Positions 9,823 to 17,824 of a DNA stretch of 22,430 nt are shown here, piece after piece. The stretch is from Isohypsibius dastychi (Eukaryota; Tardigrada; Eutardigrada; Parachela; Isohypsibiidae). The position numbers were made by a program, and so were the translations under genes. The stretch lies in NCBI GenBank assembly GCA_034696485.1, contig JAQIWT010000359.1, positions 1-22,430 of the forward strand, in the 5' to 3' direction. The stretch's first letter is position 1. Each line of letters begins with the position of its first letter. The notes below the pieces were generated by a model. That model made no database searches and was not told where the DNA came from. It worked only from the letters and a program-made list of their open reading frames with translations.

Positions 9823-10470
9823 ATTTTCCTTTTTCCATGTTAATCACCATGCCTGTTATAATCACACTTTCGGTTGGTAGTTTATCAGTCAGCTCTGTGT
9901 CCTCTGCCATTTTTCACAACCTGGGTCTGTCCATGCGTTTTCCTGAAATGTTCAGTGTGATGTCAGCAATAATTTTCAGCAAATACCATTTGCCCTTATT
10001 TACAAAATCCGAAATTCAGCACGTACCTGTACATGAGTTGAATATTATTCGGTTCTGCGCAGTACTGATGTGTTGGCTTGATCGTGGAATCGCGGATCTT
10101 GTATGTATACGTACGACGAAATGTGTGAAAAGTTCCTCAAGCAATCTCTAGTAGAATGTAAAGGTGTTCAACGGTTTCGATGCTGTCCGGAAACATAAGA
10201 TGTTCACGTTACCGATGAATGAAAAGTTGTTCACGCTGAGGATTTGGCCTCGTACCGTTTCAACACTAAAAACCAGCGCCGTCGTCGATTGTTTGACACG
10301 AAATGAAAAATAAGAAAATCCTACTTGTTCCCTCACGGAACTGCACAGTTTTTCTCTGGTGATACATGGCCAATCGGCGTCAGAGGGCTCGTACATACGC
10401 CACTCGTCTCGAGTAATGCCGACGAAGGAAAACCCGATTGACGCAGCACTTCATCAAACAGTCTTGCTTA
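9823..10470. other. Downstream flank of copy A, diverged copy of the flank after copy B
   Basis: The stretch aligns patchily with 15306-15690 up to about 10200. Shared landmarks include ...CAGT...GTAGTTTATCAGT / GTAATTTACCAGT and GAAATGTTCAGTGTGATGTCAGCA / GGAATGTTGAGTATCACTTCAGCA. Open frames here are not conserved between the two copies, so I read it as non-coding. Confidence 0.5.
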
Positions 10471-11157
10471 CTGATAACCAGGGGCGGTTTGAGGTTTGAG
10501 ACCATGGGGCGCAAAACCTGCGCCTGCGCCAGGCTTTCTGCCTGGCAGACAGTGTTTTTGCGCCTGCGCAATGCCACTCGCGTAGTCAGGCCTCAATTTG
10601 CGCCGGCGCACATGATCCAAAAATTCGAGTTTTTTTGTTTATTTTTTATTTAAGCTGAAGATCTCTTCGAACAGATCTATAAACGTGAGAAAAGAAAATT
10701 CTCGTGGGAGGAGTCGAAAAAGGAGCTTAAAAACCAAAAAAAACTATCCCGCGCTGGCACGCTTTTCGATGCTCCGGATTTCTTCCAAGGGCAGCATAAC
10801 ATCGGTGCTCGCTCGCACCACTGTCCTTGGATTTTCGGCGCGTCCGGACTTATCCCTCGAACCCCTTGCGACGGTGGTGATGGCAGCAGCAGTAGGCAAT
10901 AACAAGGACCAAAATCAACAATAACAAGCCTCCGAAAACAGCTGCCATCACCAGCACTTGCCAAGTTTTTCAATTTTTCTACTGTCTGAACCAAAATTGC
11001 GCCGGCTGGCGCCGGCGCGGAGTTGTTTTTCAAATCTTGCCCCGGTGCGCCCAAACAAGCTCGAAACGTGGAATATGCGCCGGCGCAGGAACCCTTCTTC
11101 GAAAAAGGGGAGCAACTGCGCCCTTGCGCCCCTACTCAAACCGCCCCTGCTGATAAC
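10471..11157. mobile_element. Non-autonomous hAT-type DNA transposon with perfect 8-bp target duplication
   Basis: The element spans 10479-11149 (671 bp). Its left end CAGGGGCGGTTTGAG (10479-10493) is the exact reverse complement of its right end (11135-11149). It is flanked by identical 8-bp direct repeats, CTGATAAC, at 10471-10478 and 11150-11157. An 8-bp target duplication with termini starting CAGGG is the hallmark of the hAT superfamily. Subterminal GC-rich repeats based on TGCGCC(G/T)GCGC occur at both ends, including the palindrome TGCGCCGGCGCA at 10600-10611 and 11076-11087; such subterminal repeats are usual transposase-binding sites. No transposase is encoded, so movement would need a transposase from elsewhere. 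The perfect flanking repeat suggests a fairly young insertion, after the local duplication. Confidence 0.93.
10850..10985 (-). pseudogene. Relic of a single-pass membrane protein exon carried inside the hAT element
   Basis: On the minus strand a 32-codon open frame (10948 to 10850) encodes a transmembrane stretch MAAVFGGLLLLILVLVIAY, then CCC, HHH, RRK and GFEG. That is a typical helix with a palmitoylation-like cysteine cluster and a basic cytosolic tail. Upstream, after TTTTGGTTCAG, another frame reads TVEKLKNL, which would join the helix if one base were shifted. Beyond the TAA the helix frame stays open with a hydrophilic basic sequence. This pattern suggests a captured host exon decayed by a frameshift and a stop. 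It could also be a chance hydrophobic stretch. Confidence 0.4.
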
Positions 11158-11260
11158 AAATTTGAGTGGTTTTCGAGAAGCAGAGACGAAGATATCAACA
11201 AATTTGCTTATCAACGGCCAATTCGCAAGTCCGGTAATTTCGAAGCCGGATGTCTTTGGG

Positions 11261-11268
11261 TATTTAAA
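11261..11268 (+). promoter_or_regulatory. Candidate TATA box of the cysteine-rich peptide gene
   Basis: TATTTAAA lies 61 bases before the ATG at 11322, a distance similar to that at the DXO-like genes. Confidence 0.5.
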
Positions 11269-11321
11269 CTAGTCCACTTGTCGCTTTTCACAACCCTCTA
11301 AGCCAGCTTGACATTCTTACA

Positions 11322-11711
11322 ATGAGGACTTCAGTGCATGCTGGGACCTTCGGACTGTTGTTGCTTGTTGCAACGCTATCGCCGGCTTATGCTGAGAATG
11401 TTTTGTTAAGTATCAGAACGGTTGCTCTTGCTAGTTCAAGCTCGAAAGAGATTTCTGGTCTCAAAGTCACATTTTTTGCAAAACAGGAGCGGGAGAAACG
11501 CGCGGGAGCAGTTGATGCCCTAGGACTCTTGATCGGCGGGGTCAGTACGTGTCTTCAAATCGGTGGGGGTAACAACTGTCGCAAAAAATGCCAGGGAATA
11601 AAGGATACCAAGAAGAATAAGTGCTACTGCACGGGCTCATGTGAATGGAGCTCGCTAGTAATGACCTGCAGATGCAAAGACCCAAGCTGCAACTGTGGAC
11701 CTGTACTGTGA
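11322..11711 (+). CDS. Secreted cysteine-rich peptide precursor
   Basis: A single exon encodes 129 residues. A signal peptide (MRTSVHAGTFGLLLLVATLSPAYA) is followed by a propeptide rich in S and K that ends in the furin-like site REKR (about residues 57-60). The predicted mature chain of about 69 residues starts AGAVDALG. It carries ten cysteines, spaced through STC, NNC, KKC, KC-Y-C, GSC, TC-R-C, SC and NC, suggesting five disulphides. I do not recognise the fold; an antimicrobial, venom-like or signalling peptide would fit the prepro layout, but nothing in the sequence decides. TATTTAAA lies upstream and AATAAA at 11795-11800. The gene lies in duplication unit 1 and has no counterpart in unit 2, so it was either inserted in unit 1 or lost from unit 2. 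Confidence 0.7.
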   Translation: MRTSVHAGTFGLLLLVATLSPAYAENVLLSIRTVALASSSSKEISGLKVTFFAKQEREKRAGAVDALGLLIGGVSTCLQIGGGNNCRKKCQGIKDTKKNKCYCTGSCEWSSLVMTCRCKDPSCNCGPVL

Positions 11712-11794
11712 GATTTGTCAAGATGTACGCTAGCGTTGATACGGCGGCATCAATATATACTTTTTCTATACTTTTCAAATCCGCAGTAGCCGCG

Positions 11795-11800
11795 AATAAA
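11795..11800 (+). terminator. Polyadenylation signal of the cysteine-rich peptide gene
   Basis: AATAAA lies 84 bases after the stop codon, a normal spacing. Another AATAAA follows within AATAATAAA near 11871-11879. Confidence 0.6.
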
Positions 11801-11879
11801 TGGTGTCAACATAAATAGTATCTACGGAAACTTATGTACCGATTATGTTGGTCCATGTTTTTGCCAGTCAAAATAATAA

Positions 11880-12501
11880 ATTCGATCACAGCCAAAAAAA
11901 GACCCGATGCCACGGTATAAATTTGGTGACGACATAGGCCCCCGCTAGAGAGGTAGTGCTTATCACGTGCTACATGAGTGCTTGTTCCTCAACCGGTAGT
12001 CCATGTATACTGTGTATCCCAAAAAGACTGGTAAATGAACCCGTAAGCTGGATTCGAAGAATTCCGTGGATGCTCTAACTCACACTTCCTAGCTAATGAA
12101 CGATGTAACTATTTTTGGTATAGTCTCTTCTCTCCCGTCGGAAATGTTGCCATTTTTCAAAGCCAAGGTGCGTGTAACTCTGGTATAGACATTTAAAATG
12201 CTGAATCGTCCTTTTTAATCCTGGATCAGTGACGTCGTTAAAGATTTCATCAGATTTCAGATTTCAAGTTATCGTCTTTGTTAGATTGTCAGAGTGCTTT
12301 AAATTTTCAATTCCAGTAAAACCTTAGCACATTCATGTACATTACCCATTCATTTGCATCCGTCTAATGCCAAGTAACAAAGCACTGTCGCGATCGTTGA
12401 TTTGATTTATTCTCTGTACTGCAAGTTCAACTGCTCTGTTTGAACTGACTGTGGCTGAATAATCCGAGCTCCTTAACAAATCTAGTAAAACAAATACCGT
12501 T
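11880..12501. other. No supportable gene
   Basis: I see no convincing open frame, RNA gene or repeat structure here. The stretch has no recognisable counterpart in duplication unit 2. It therefore belongs to sequence inserted in unit 1 or deleted from unit 2. Confidence 0.5.
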
Positions 12502-13187
12502 CTATAGTCGCAATATTTCCAATATTTCCAATATTTCCAATATTGTCCAATATTTCCAGTTGTTGTAACAAATGGAAATCCAGTCGGGATGCACATTGAA
12601 GTTGGTTGACGGCGTATTCGGCTGGGCAGGATTTAAGTGCTGCTTTGAACTGACCTCCGAGATTGGGGTCCCATAATAAAGTCTGAGAATCGTCGCCGGC
12701 CGTTGCAATGTAGTTCGCTGCCTGGGGTGCCCAGGCTAGAGCGTTGACGCAGGCGTGTGGGCTTTCAAAACTCTGAGCGGATCTGGAAAACAACTTCTAC
12801 CTCAAATGAAAACCACAAGCCAAAGGTTATTTTGTTCCATTTTGGTCCTGCAAGTGCAGAAAAATTTGGATAACACCAGAAGTTTTCGTCTATTTCTGCG
12901 AATTTTTTTATATTTCTTATATTCTATGTCGTGATACAACTGAAAAATAACGTAAATATTCGACTTTTGTGGAGGGTTCACACTGCAACGAATGGTCCTA
13001 ACACTGTCAATCACCACAAATTCAAAACTTGAATCATTCCCTTTGATAAAATTGTTCAACGTACTTTCGGGATACCGGACATCCAGGATTACGACATCCT
13101 ATGAATCTTGAGCAATAGCCGCCAAATGCTTCGAATTCTGACGATTCCATGCATGTCGAACAAGTGGCTGGTGATCCGGGCTCCGGT
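12502..13187 (-). pseudogene. DCAF7: 5'-truncated DCAF7 pseudogene (end of exon 3, intron, exon 4)
   Basis: This segment parallels 15823-16487 of the intact gene, including the last intron. Homology stops abruptly inside exon 3, after the shared GATCCGGGCTC near 13187. Three lesions confirm a pseudogene. In exon 3 the Cys codon of the motif DSCDVV is TAG. In exon 4, ACACGCCTG replaces ACACAGCCTG, a one-base deletion. Nine bases (GGGCCAATG) are missing between two CAATG direct repeats, the typical outcome of slippage. The 3' end is also expanded by an AATATTTCC minisatellite. No promoter or 5' exons are present, so this is a by-product of the tandem duplication whose breakpoint fell within exon 3. 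Confidence 0.9.
12512..12557. repeat. AATATTTCC minisatellite inside the DCAF7 pseudogene
   Basis: Five tandem units of AATATTTCC occur; the fourth carries an extra G. The intact gene has a single unit here (15833-15841), within the codons for the C-terminal CLEILRL. The array therefore expanded after duplication, once the reading frame no longer mattered. Confidence 0.85.
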
Positions 13188-13238
13188 TACCTGAAACCAG
13201 TTCAAACATGAAATCAAGGCTTAGTTCAGTAAATAAAG

Positions 13239-13385
13239 TACTGTACTGCCGCGACCTTAAGGTAAGAATAGATCACCCCAGCGGGAAATTTTACCCCTGA
13301 ACAACTGTGCTACCGGCCCCGCTCTGCCGGTGTACCCTCACTGATTGATCAATCAAAAAAGCTTTCAGGTCGTGGCAGTACAGTA
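13239..13385. mobile_element. TA-flanked short inverted-repeat element (Tc1/mariner-like MITE) at the duplication junction
   Basis: CTGTACTGCCGCGACCT (13241-13257) and AGGTCGTGGCAGTACAG (13367-13383) are inverted repeats of 17 bases with one mismatch, each flanked by TA. The 143-bp length, long terminal repeats and TA duplication fit a non-autonomous Tc1/mariner-type element. There is no coding capacity. It sits between the truncated DCAF7 copy (ends ~13187) and the first bases similar to unit 1 (~13403), that is, exactly at the junction of the tandem units. Confidence 0.7.
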
Positions 13386-13402
13386 AGTCTCACAGTCACG
13401 GT

Positions 13403-13943
13403 TGAAAAAAAAACAGTTCGGAAGGGCCCACCAATTTCATTTAAATGAACTTGAAGCATGGCTGTGCGAAGAAACGAAAATCACAAGTCAGGCCAGTCAG
13501 ACAAGGATATGATTTCGGTCATTGTAAAGGGAGCCAAGTCGAGATCTGCGATCAGTAACGAAGGGTCGAACTCCAGAATAAGGTGCCCGAACAACACAAA
13601 CCAGCGGGACGTGCCTGTCGTGCTTTTTTCACAGCCCACCTGTTGCAGTGGCTTAAGGATGACCAATATTTAACAAGACTTGTTATGTACTTGGTCACTT
13701 CAAAGGATCCATTGTGAATCATACAGTGGCAGGCTTACATATCGAATCACATTCTATCAGTGAATTCGACAAAGATAGTGTACTCTCGCTCTAGCAGTTG
13801 GTTCCGAGGTTTTAAGCAACCTTATCTCTGGAGTCTACATTGTTCTAGCTTGACAGATGTTTCTGACGCATACACTATCTGAGCATATTTCTGACTTCAC
13901 ATGTGGTCACCGCCATAAAACCATTGCACCGCATAAAACTCCA
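13403..13943. other. 5' flank of DXO-like copy B, homologous to about 7722-8446
   Basis: Non-coding flank shared with copy A. Landmarks are GAAAAAACAGTTCGG, CCCACCTGTTGCAGTGGCTT, AATCATACAGTGGCAGGC and CACTATCTGAGCATATTTCTGAC. It lacks the 101-base insert seen at 8229-8329, so it shows the empty site near 13820. Confidence 0.6.
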
Positions 13944-13949
13944 TATAAA
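13944..13949 (+). promoter_or_regulatory. TATA box of DXO-like copy B
   Basis: TATAAA within ACTCCATATAAAC lies 52 bases before ATG 13996. It is conserved with copy A. Confidence 0.65.
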
Positions 13950-13995
13950 CATGCAAATGTCGGCTACAATACATTTGCGTTCTGATTTCCTTGAA

Positions 13996-15305
13996 ATGGC
14001 TTCTTCTGGCATCCTTGTTCTGCATCCTAGAGAGCAATTTGATGCAACTGGGCGCAATGTTGTGCTGGAAGATCTCCAGGAAGTCGGATATTTTTCGATC
14101 AAACCAGGCGACGCAAATACAGAATGCTCTATAACATTCGACAGAAGGGGTCTAGCTGTCATCAAGCCCCAGTTCCGAAAGTCCGCCCCGGGTCTGAATT
14201 TCGACCTGAATAACTTATCTTGTGAAACAAGCTTCGTTTCACCTCGCATGGATTTGAGCCACTGTTTTGCTCTTTGGTTGGAACACTTTCAGGCACTACC
14301 TGCTTATTAGGAGCTGAAGTGAGTAACCTCAGACCATCTGTAAACGACAACTTAGAGATCAATACTGTACTGACATCCTTTCTTTTCAGATCGAAAATAT
14401 ATTTCATTTTTCACGGAGATGATCTAAGCTATCTCATGAGAGCCCCTTACGCATTTCGAGGAAGCTTAGGGTGGACCGTGGAGGTCGATCGTCTAGACCA
14501 GTTACTGCACTGTAAGCTTGTGAGGGATCGCTACAACACTGACTTGGTCGACCATGGGTACGGAATATTCAGCAAGTTCATGTTATCACATTGATATTTA
14601 CACTGGACTGCTTTACAGAAACTCGAAGTTCTATTCATTGTTGAGTGGTAAGGAGTTATTACAGCGAAGCCTCTGTTTTGTCAAATAATGCATATGACTG
14701 TCTTGCAGAGGAGCCAGGAGATGGTGGAACTTTTGTTAGCGTGCGTTACGCCCGAATCGATGGGTACGGTGTGCTGTTCCCGAAATTCATCGGTGCTGCA
14801 CTACCCAGTGAAATAGGTACAGAATATGTGAATGTCATGAGCATACCTGCGGAGCATCTGGCTTTCACACTGCTCAAAACATGGAGTGCCGCAGTCCTTA
14901 CTGGAATGCAACACGCTGTAATTGGAATCAAGGAGAGGCGAAATGTCATCAAAGAAACGAGAATTGTTGACGTCACACAACTACGGGAATGGGCGGTTTC
15001 GGAGGTAAACGTCGGGGTTGTCAGTTTCGCGGACTGAACCACATCTATGTTGCAGAATCGAGCGCGCAGGGACTACCGCCCAGTTTGGAAAGAAAGCTGT
15101 TGTCTGGGCTTCTTGAAGAGCATGTTGGATTTCATGAGTGCTCATGTCACGGCAGATGACATTGGGTAGCTTTTAGTCAAACTTGTGTCTATGGCTTTTG
15201 CGACATAGCCTTCTTTCCAGAACGAAGTACGCATTCAAGTTCTCCGGAAACCCAGAAGGAAGATTGCCAGTAATCGAATGCGAGAGGATCGATGTGACAG
15301 ACTAA
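13996..15305 (+). pseudogene. DXO/Dom3/RAI1-family protein, copy B, with a nonsense codon in exon 1
   Basis: Six exons (13996-14318, 14390-14557, 14619-14647, 14709-15004, 15056-15165, 15221-15305) would encode 336 residues, but codon 105 (14308-14310) is TAG where copy A has GGA (PAYG versus PAY-stop). Everything after it is open to TAA 15303-15305, with intact splice sites. The C-terminal segment VWKESCCLGFLKSMLDF followed by a short beta strand motif matches the end of DXO proteins. As in copy A, the catalytic motif YVELKT is replaced, here by YVNVMS, and KFE by KFY. The acidic pair reads RID, so one Asp remains. Upstream ATG codons exist, but MASSG matches copy A's start. Possible explanations are a recent pseudogene, stop readthrough or a sequencing error. 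Confidence 0.75.
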
Positions 15306-15462
15306 GTGAATCTTTTTCATAATAAGTTGTTTCATAGTGAGACTAAAAGTTCCACTATGGTTGTTTTCACGGTTTATTCAATTAGTAATTTACCAGTAAG
15401 CTTTTAACATAAATGTTTTCTATGACTCGGGAATGTTGAGTATCACTTCAGCACTGATTTTG

Positions 15463-15468
15463 AATAAA
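15463..15468 (+). terminator. Polyadenylation signal of DXO-like copy B
   Basis: AATAAA lies 158 bases after the stop. In the aligned position of copy A it is mutated (TTCAGCAAATACC near 9975). Confidence 0.55.
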
Positions 15469-15481
15469 GTACCAGTGGCCC

Positions 15482-15822
15482 CACGTGCATGATCACGATT
15501 TTAATCCGTGTGAAGGTGTGGTACTCGGTCCTTGGCGGTTGGCTTCATCCCGGGCGCACTTATTTGTATACTGGAAAATTTGTGAAATGGTTCCAGCGGA
15601 AATTCTACAATGTCGACACTGTGTCTGTCACGGGCAAGATACCCGGAAAGAAATTGATAAATATCAAAATTTATTTGCAGTTTGTAAGTGCGATAACGTT
15701 TCAAAAACACCTCGAGTTTAATTGAAATTGTGCAATTTTGCAGCAGCACTGTTCGGTCTATCATGAGTTTTTGCTTTTTTCAAGCTAGATAGCATGTGGG
15801 ATATCCAAGCTCCCGCAAAAGA
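15482..15822. other. Convergent spacer between DXO-like copy B and DCAF7
   Basis: It holds the minus-strand polyadenylation signal of DCAF7: TTTATT at 15670-15675 reads AATAAA on the minus strand, about 150 bases after the DCAF7 stop. A 78-codon plus-strand open frame from ATG 15489 is not preserved in unit 1, so I do not annotate it as a gene. Confidence 0.5.
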
Positions 15823-17319
15823 CTATAGTCGCAATATTTCCAAACAGTTGTTGTAACAAATGGAAATCCAGTCAGGGTGCACATTGGCCCATTGAAGTTG
15901 GTTCACGGCGTCTTCCGCTGGGCAGGATTTTAGGGCTTCCTTGAACTGACCTCCGAGATTGAGGTCCCATAATAAAGTCTGTGAGTCGTCGCCGGCCGTT
16001 GCGATGTAGTTCGCTGCCTGGGGTGCCCAGGCCAGAGCGTTGACGCAGGCTGTGTGGGCTTTCAAAACGCTGAGCGGATCTGGAAAACAACTTCTATCAT
16101 GAACGAAAACCGAAAGCCATGGTTATTTTGTTTCATTTTGGTCCTACATGTGCTGGAAAATTTGGATAACCCTAGAAGGTTTCGTCAAATTTTGCGAATG
16201 TTTTTATATATCCTATATTCCATGTCGTGATATACTTGAAAAATAACGTAAATATTCGACTTTGGTGGAGGGTTCACACTGGAACGAATGGTCCTAACAC
16301 TTCCAATTATCACCAAATTAATACTTGAATCATTCCCTTTGATAAAATTGTTCAACGTACTTTCGGGATACCGGACATCCAGGATCACGACATCACATGA
16401 ATCTTGAGCAATAGTCGCCAAGTGCGTCGAATTCTGACGATTCCATGCATGACGCACAAGTGGCTGATGATCCGGGCTCTCGTAAATAATCGTTGTTTGA
16501 CCGGATTGTCGGAGGTCAAAAAGCCGAAGAGATCCGTCGGCGGAAACGCTTGTAATTATATCTCTTCCACCTCCAGCCGGCGAAAAGGCCACATCATACA
16601 CCTCTTTCTCATGCGCCAATATTTGTTGTTTAATACTTCCGCTCACTAAACATACACAAAAACTATGCAATTTGAAATTCAGGCAGAGAAAACGCTAACC
16701 GGAAGCAGAATTATCGCTTATTTTCGACATGGGCATTCCGGTGTCCAGACTCCAAAGCGTGCAACTATGATCAATACTAGCAGTGACCAGGAGTGACGGG
16801 TCAATTTCATTCCAATCGAAACTGGTGACGGGACCGTTAAAAGGTGGATTTTTATGGTTGCTGAGAAGACATTCCAGACGAACGCTATTCTTCTCCCCGT
16901 TTCCCAGATCCCACAGCCGAATGCAATCTCCGCTGGTAGCAACTAGGTCTTTGTAAACACCTCCCACATCCGGAATCCATGCGATTTTTGTGGCAGGGTA
17001 CATGTGTTCGAAACTTGATAAAATATCAAACTGCTCAATTCCAGTCACTAAAAACAAAATTCCAATACATTTCTCTATCTGGTGAGACAGAGATGAATGA
17101 CTTACCATCGTTTTTGTTCAGTTGTACGATTTGTACTTGGTTTCGCTGACCGTCGACGAAACTTCCAATGGCGAGTCGAAAGGCTTTCTTGGCATCTGCG
17201 CGGGAACTCCAATTCATAGCATAGACATTCCATGGGGCCTCGTAACGGTGGGTGCTTGCCGACATGCTTGTGGTACCGATTTTGGATGGCTGCATGCTTG
17301 TTTGAGTAAATGTTTTCAT
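15823..17319 (-). CDS. DCAF7: DCAF7/WDR68 WD40-repeat scaffold protein
   Basis: Four exons on the minus strand (17319-17106, 17047-16700, 16645-16361, 16079-15823) join in phase. They give 367 residues from the first in-frame ATG, or 349 from ATG 17265; human DCAF7 is 342. After a short variable leader comes RYEAPWNVYAMNWS, then WD40 blades with recognisable family motifs: WIPDVGGVYKDLVATSGD, TSFDWNEIDPSLL, AHEKEVYDVAFSPAGGGRD, VSADGSLRLFDLR, CVNALAWAPQAANYIATAGDD and the C-terminal DWISICYNNCLEILRL. DCAF7 is a nuclear and cytoplasmic scaffold that binds DYRK1A/HIPK2 kinases and DDB1-CUL4 ligases. All blades and introns look intact. AATAAA lies on the minus strand at 15675-15670. A partial decayed copy lies at 12502-13187. 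Identification is very firm; only the start codon is open. Confidence 0.95.
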
Positions 17320-17824
17320 CGAAACATTAATTAGCAACAGGAGAAAGTGGACGAAAATGGCTAGAAACAGATGTCAAAGTTGGTAAGAGTGTTTTCTGAA
17401 AATGCAATGAAGAATGAAGATGAAAGCATGCACATGGAGCGCAATGGAACAAACAGAACGAAACTAGCCATTGGTCAAACCGAACCAGACGAACACTGAT
17501 TCCGCTTTCCGCTTTACGAACTCCGCTTCCTTTTCATGTGAAAGCGAAGCGGGTAAACCGAAATCTTCTCATAATCGCCAAATTTTGACAAATTCTTGAA
17601 CCATACACAGAGGATAAATTTAATATAATGCCGAATTTATAAAGAAAATATCGGACAGTACTGGAATAGGAGTATTTCATCACATGGCAAAAAAAGGCTT
17701 CCAGGGGAAAAAACATATAAAAGAAATTAAAATGAGCAATTTGAAAACGGCTCGAAAAATTAATCACAGGATAAGATCATAAAAACTTCCAACCTTCAAA
17801 ACAAACATCCATTTCCGGTAGTTC
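17320..17824. other. Spacer: DCAF7 upstream region and 3' UTR of the membrane-protein gene
   Basis: There is no coding evidence. The stretch contains ATTAAA on the minus strand (TTTAAT at 17619-17624), a possible polyadenylation signal about 200 bases after the membrane-protein stop. A GC-rich patch of CCGCTTC / GAAGCGG inverted repeats lies near 17500-17555, just upstream of DCAF7. Confidence 0.4.

Noticed and set aside
9795-10151. 118-codon open frame overlapping the end of DXO-like copy A
   Set aside because: It begins inside the last DXO exon in another frame and is not open in the paralogous unit, so it is a chance frame.
10677-11054. 125-codon minus-strand frame inside the hAT element
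   Set aside because: It crosses the subterminal GC repeats, has no transposase motifs, and its low-complexity APAPAGA stretch comes from the repeats.
15489-15725. 78-codon open frame downstream of DXO-like copy B, faintly recalling a galectin strand pattern (HPGRTYLYTGK...)
   Set aside because: The homologous stretch in unit 1 has different residues and an early stop, and there is no promoter or splice evidence. The resemblance is too weak.
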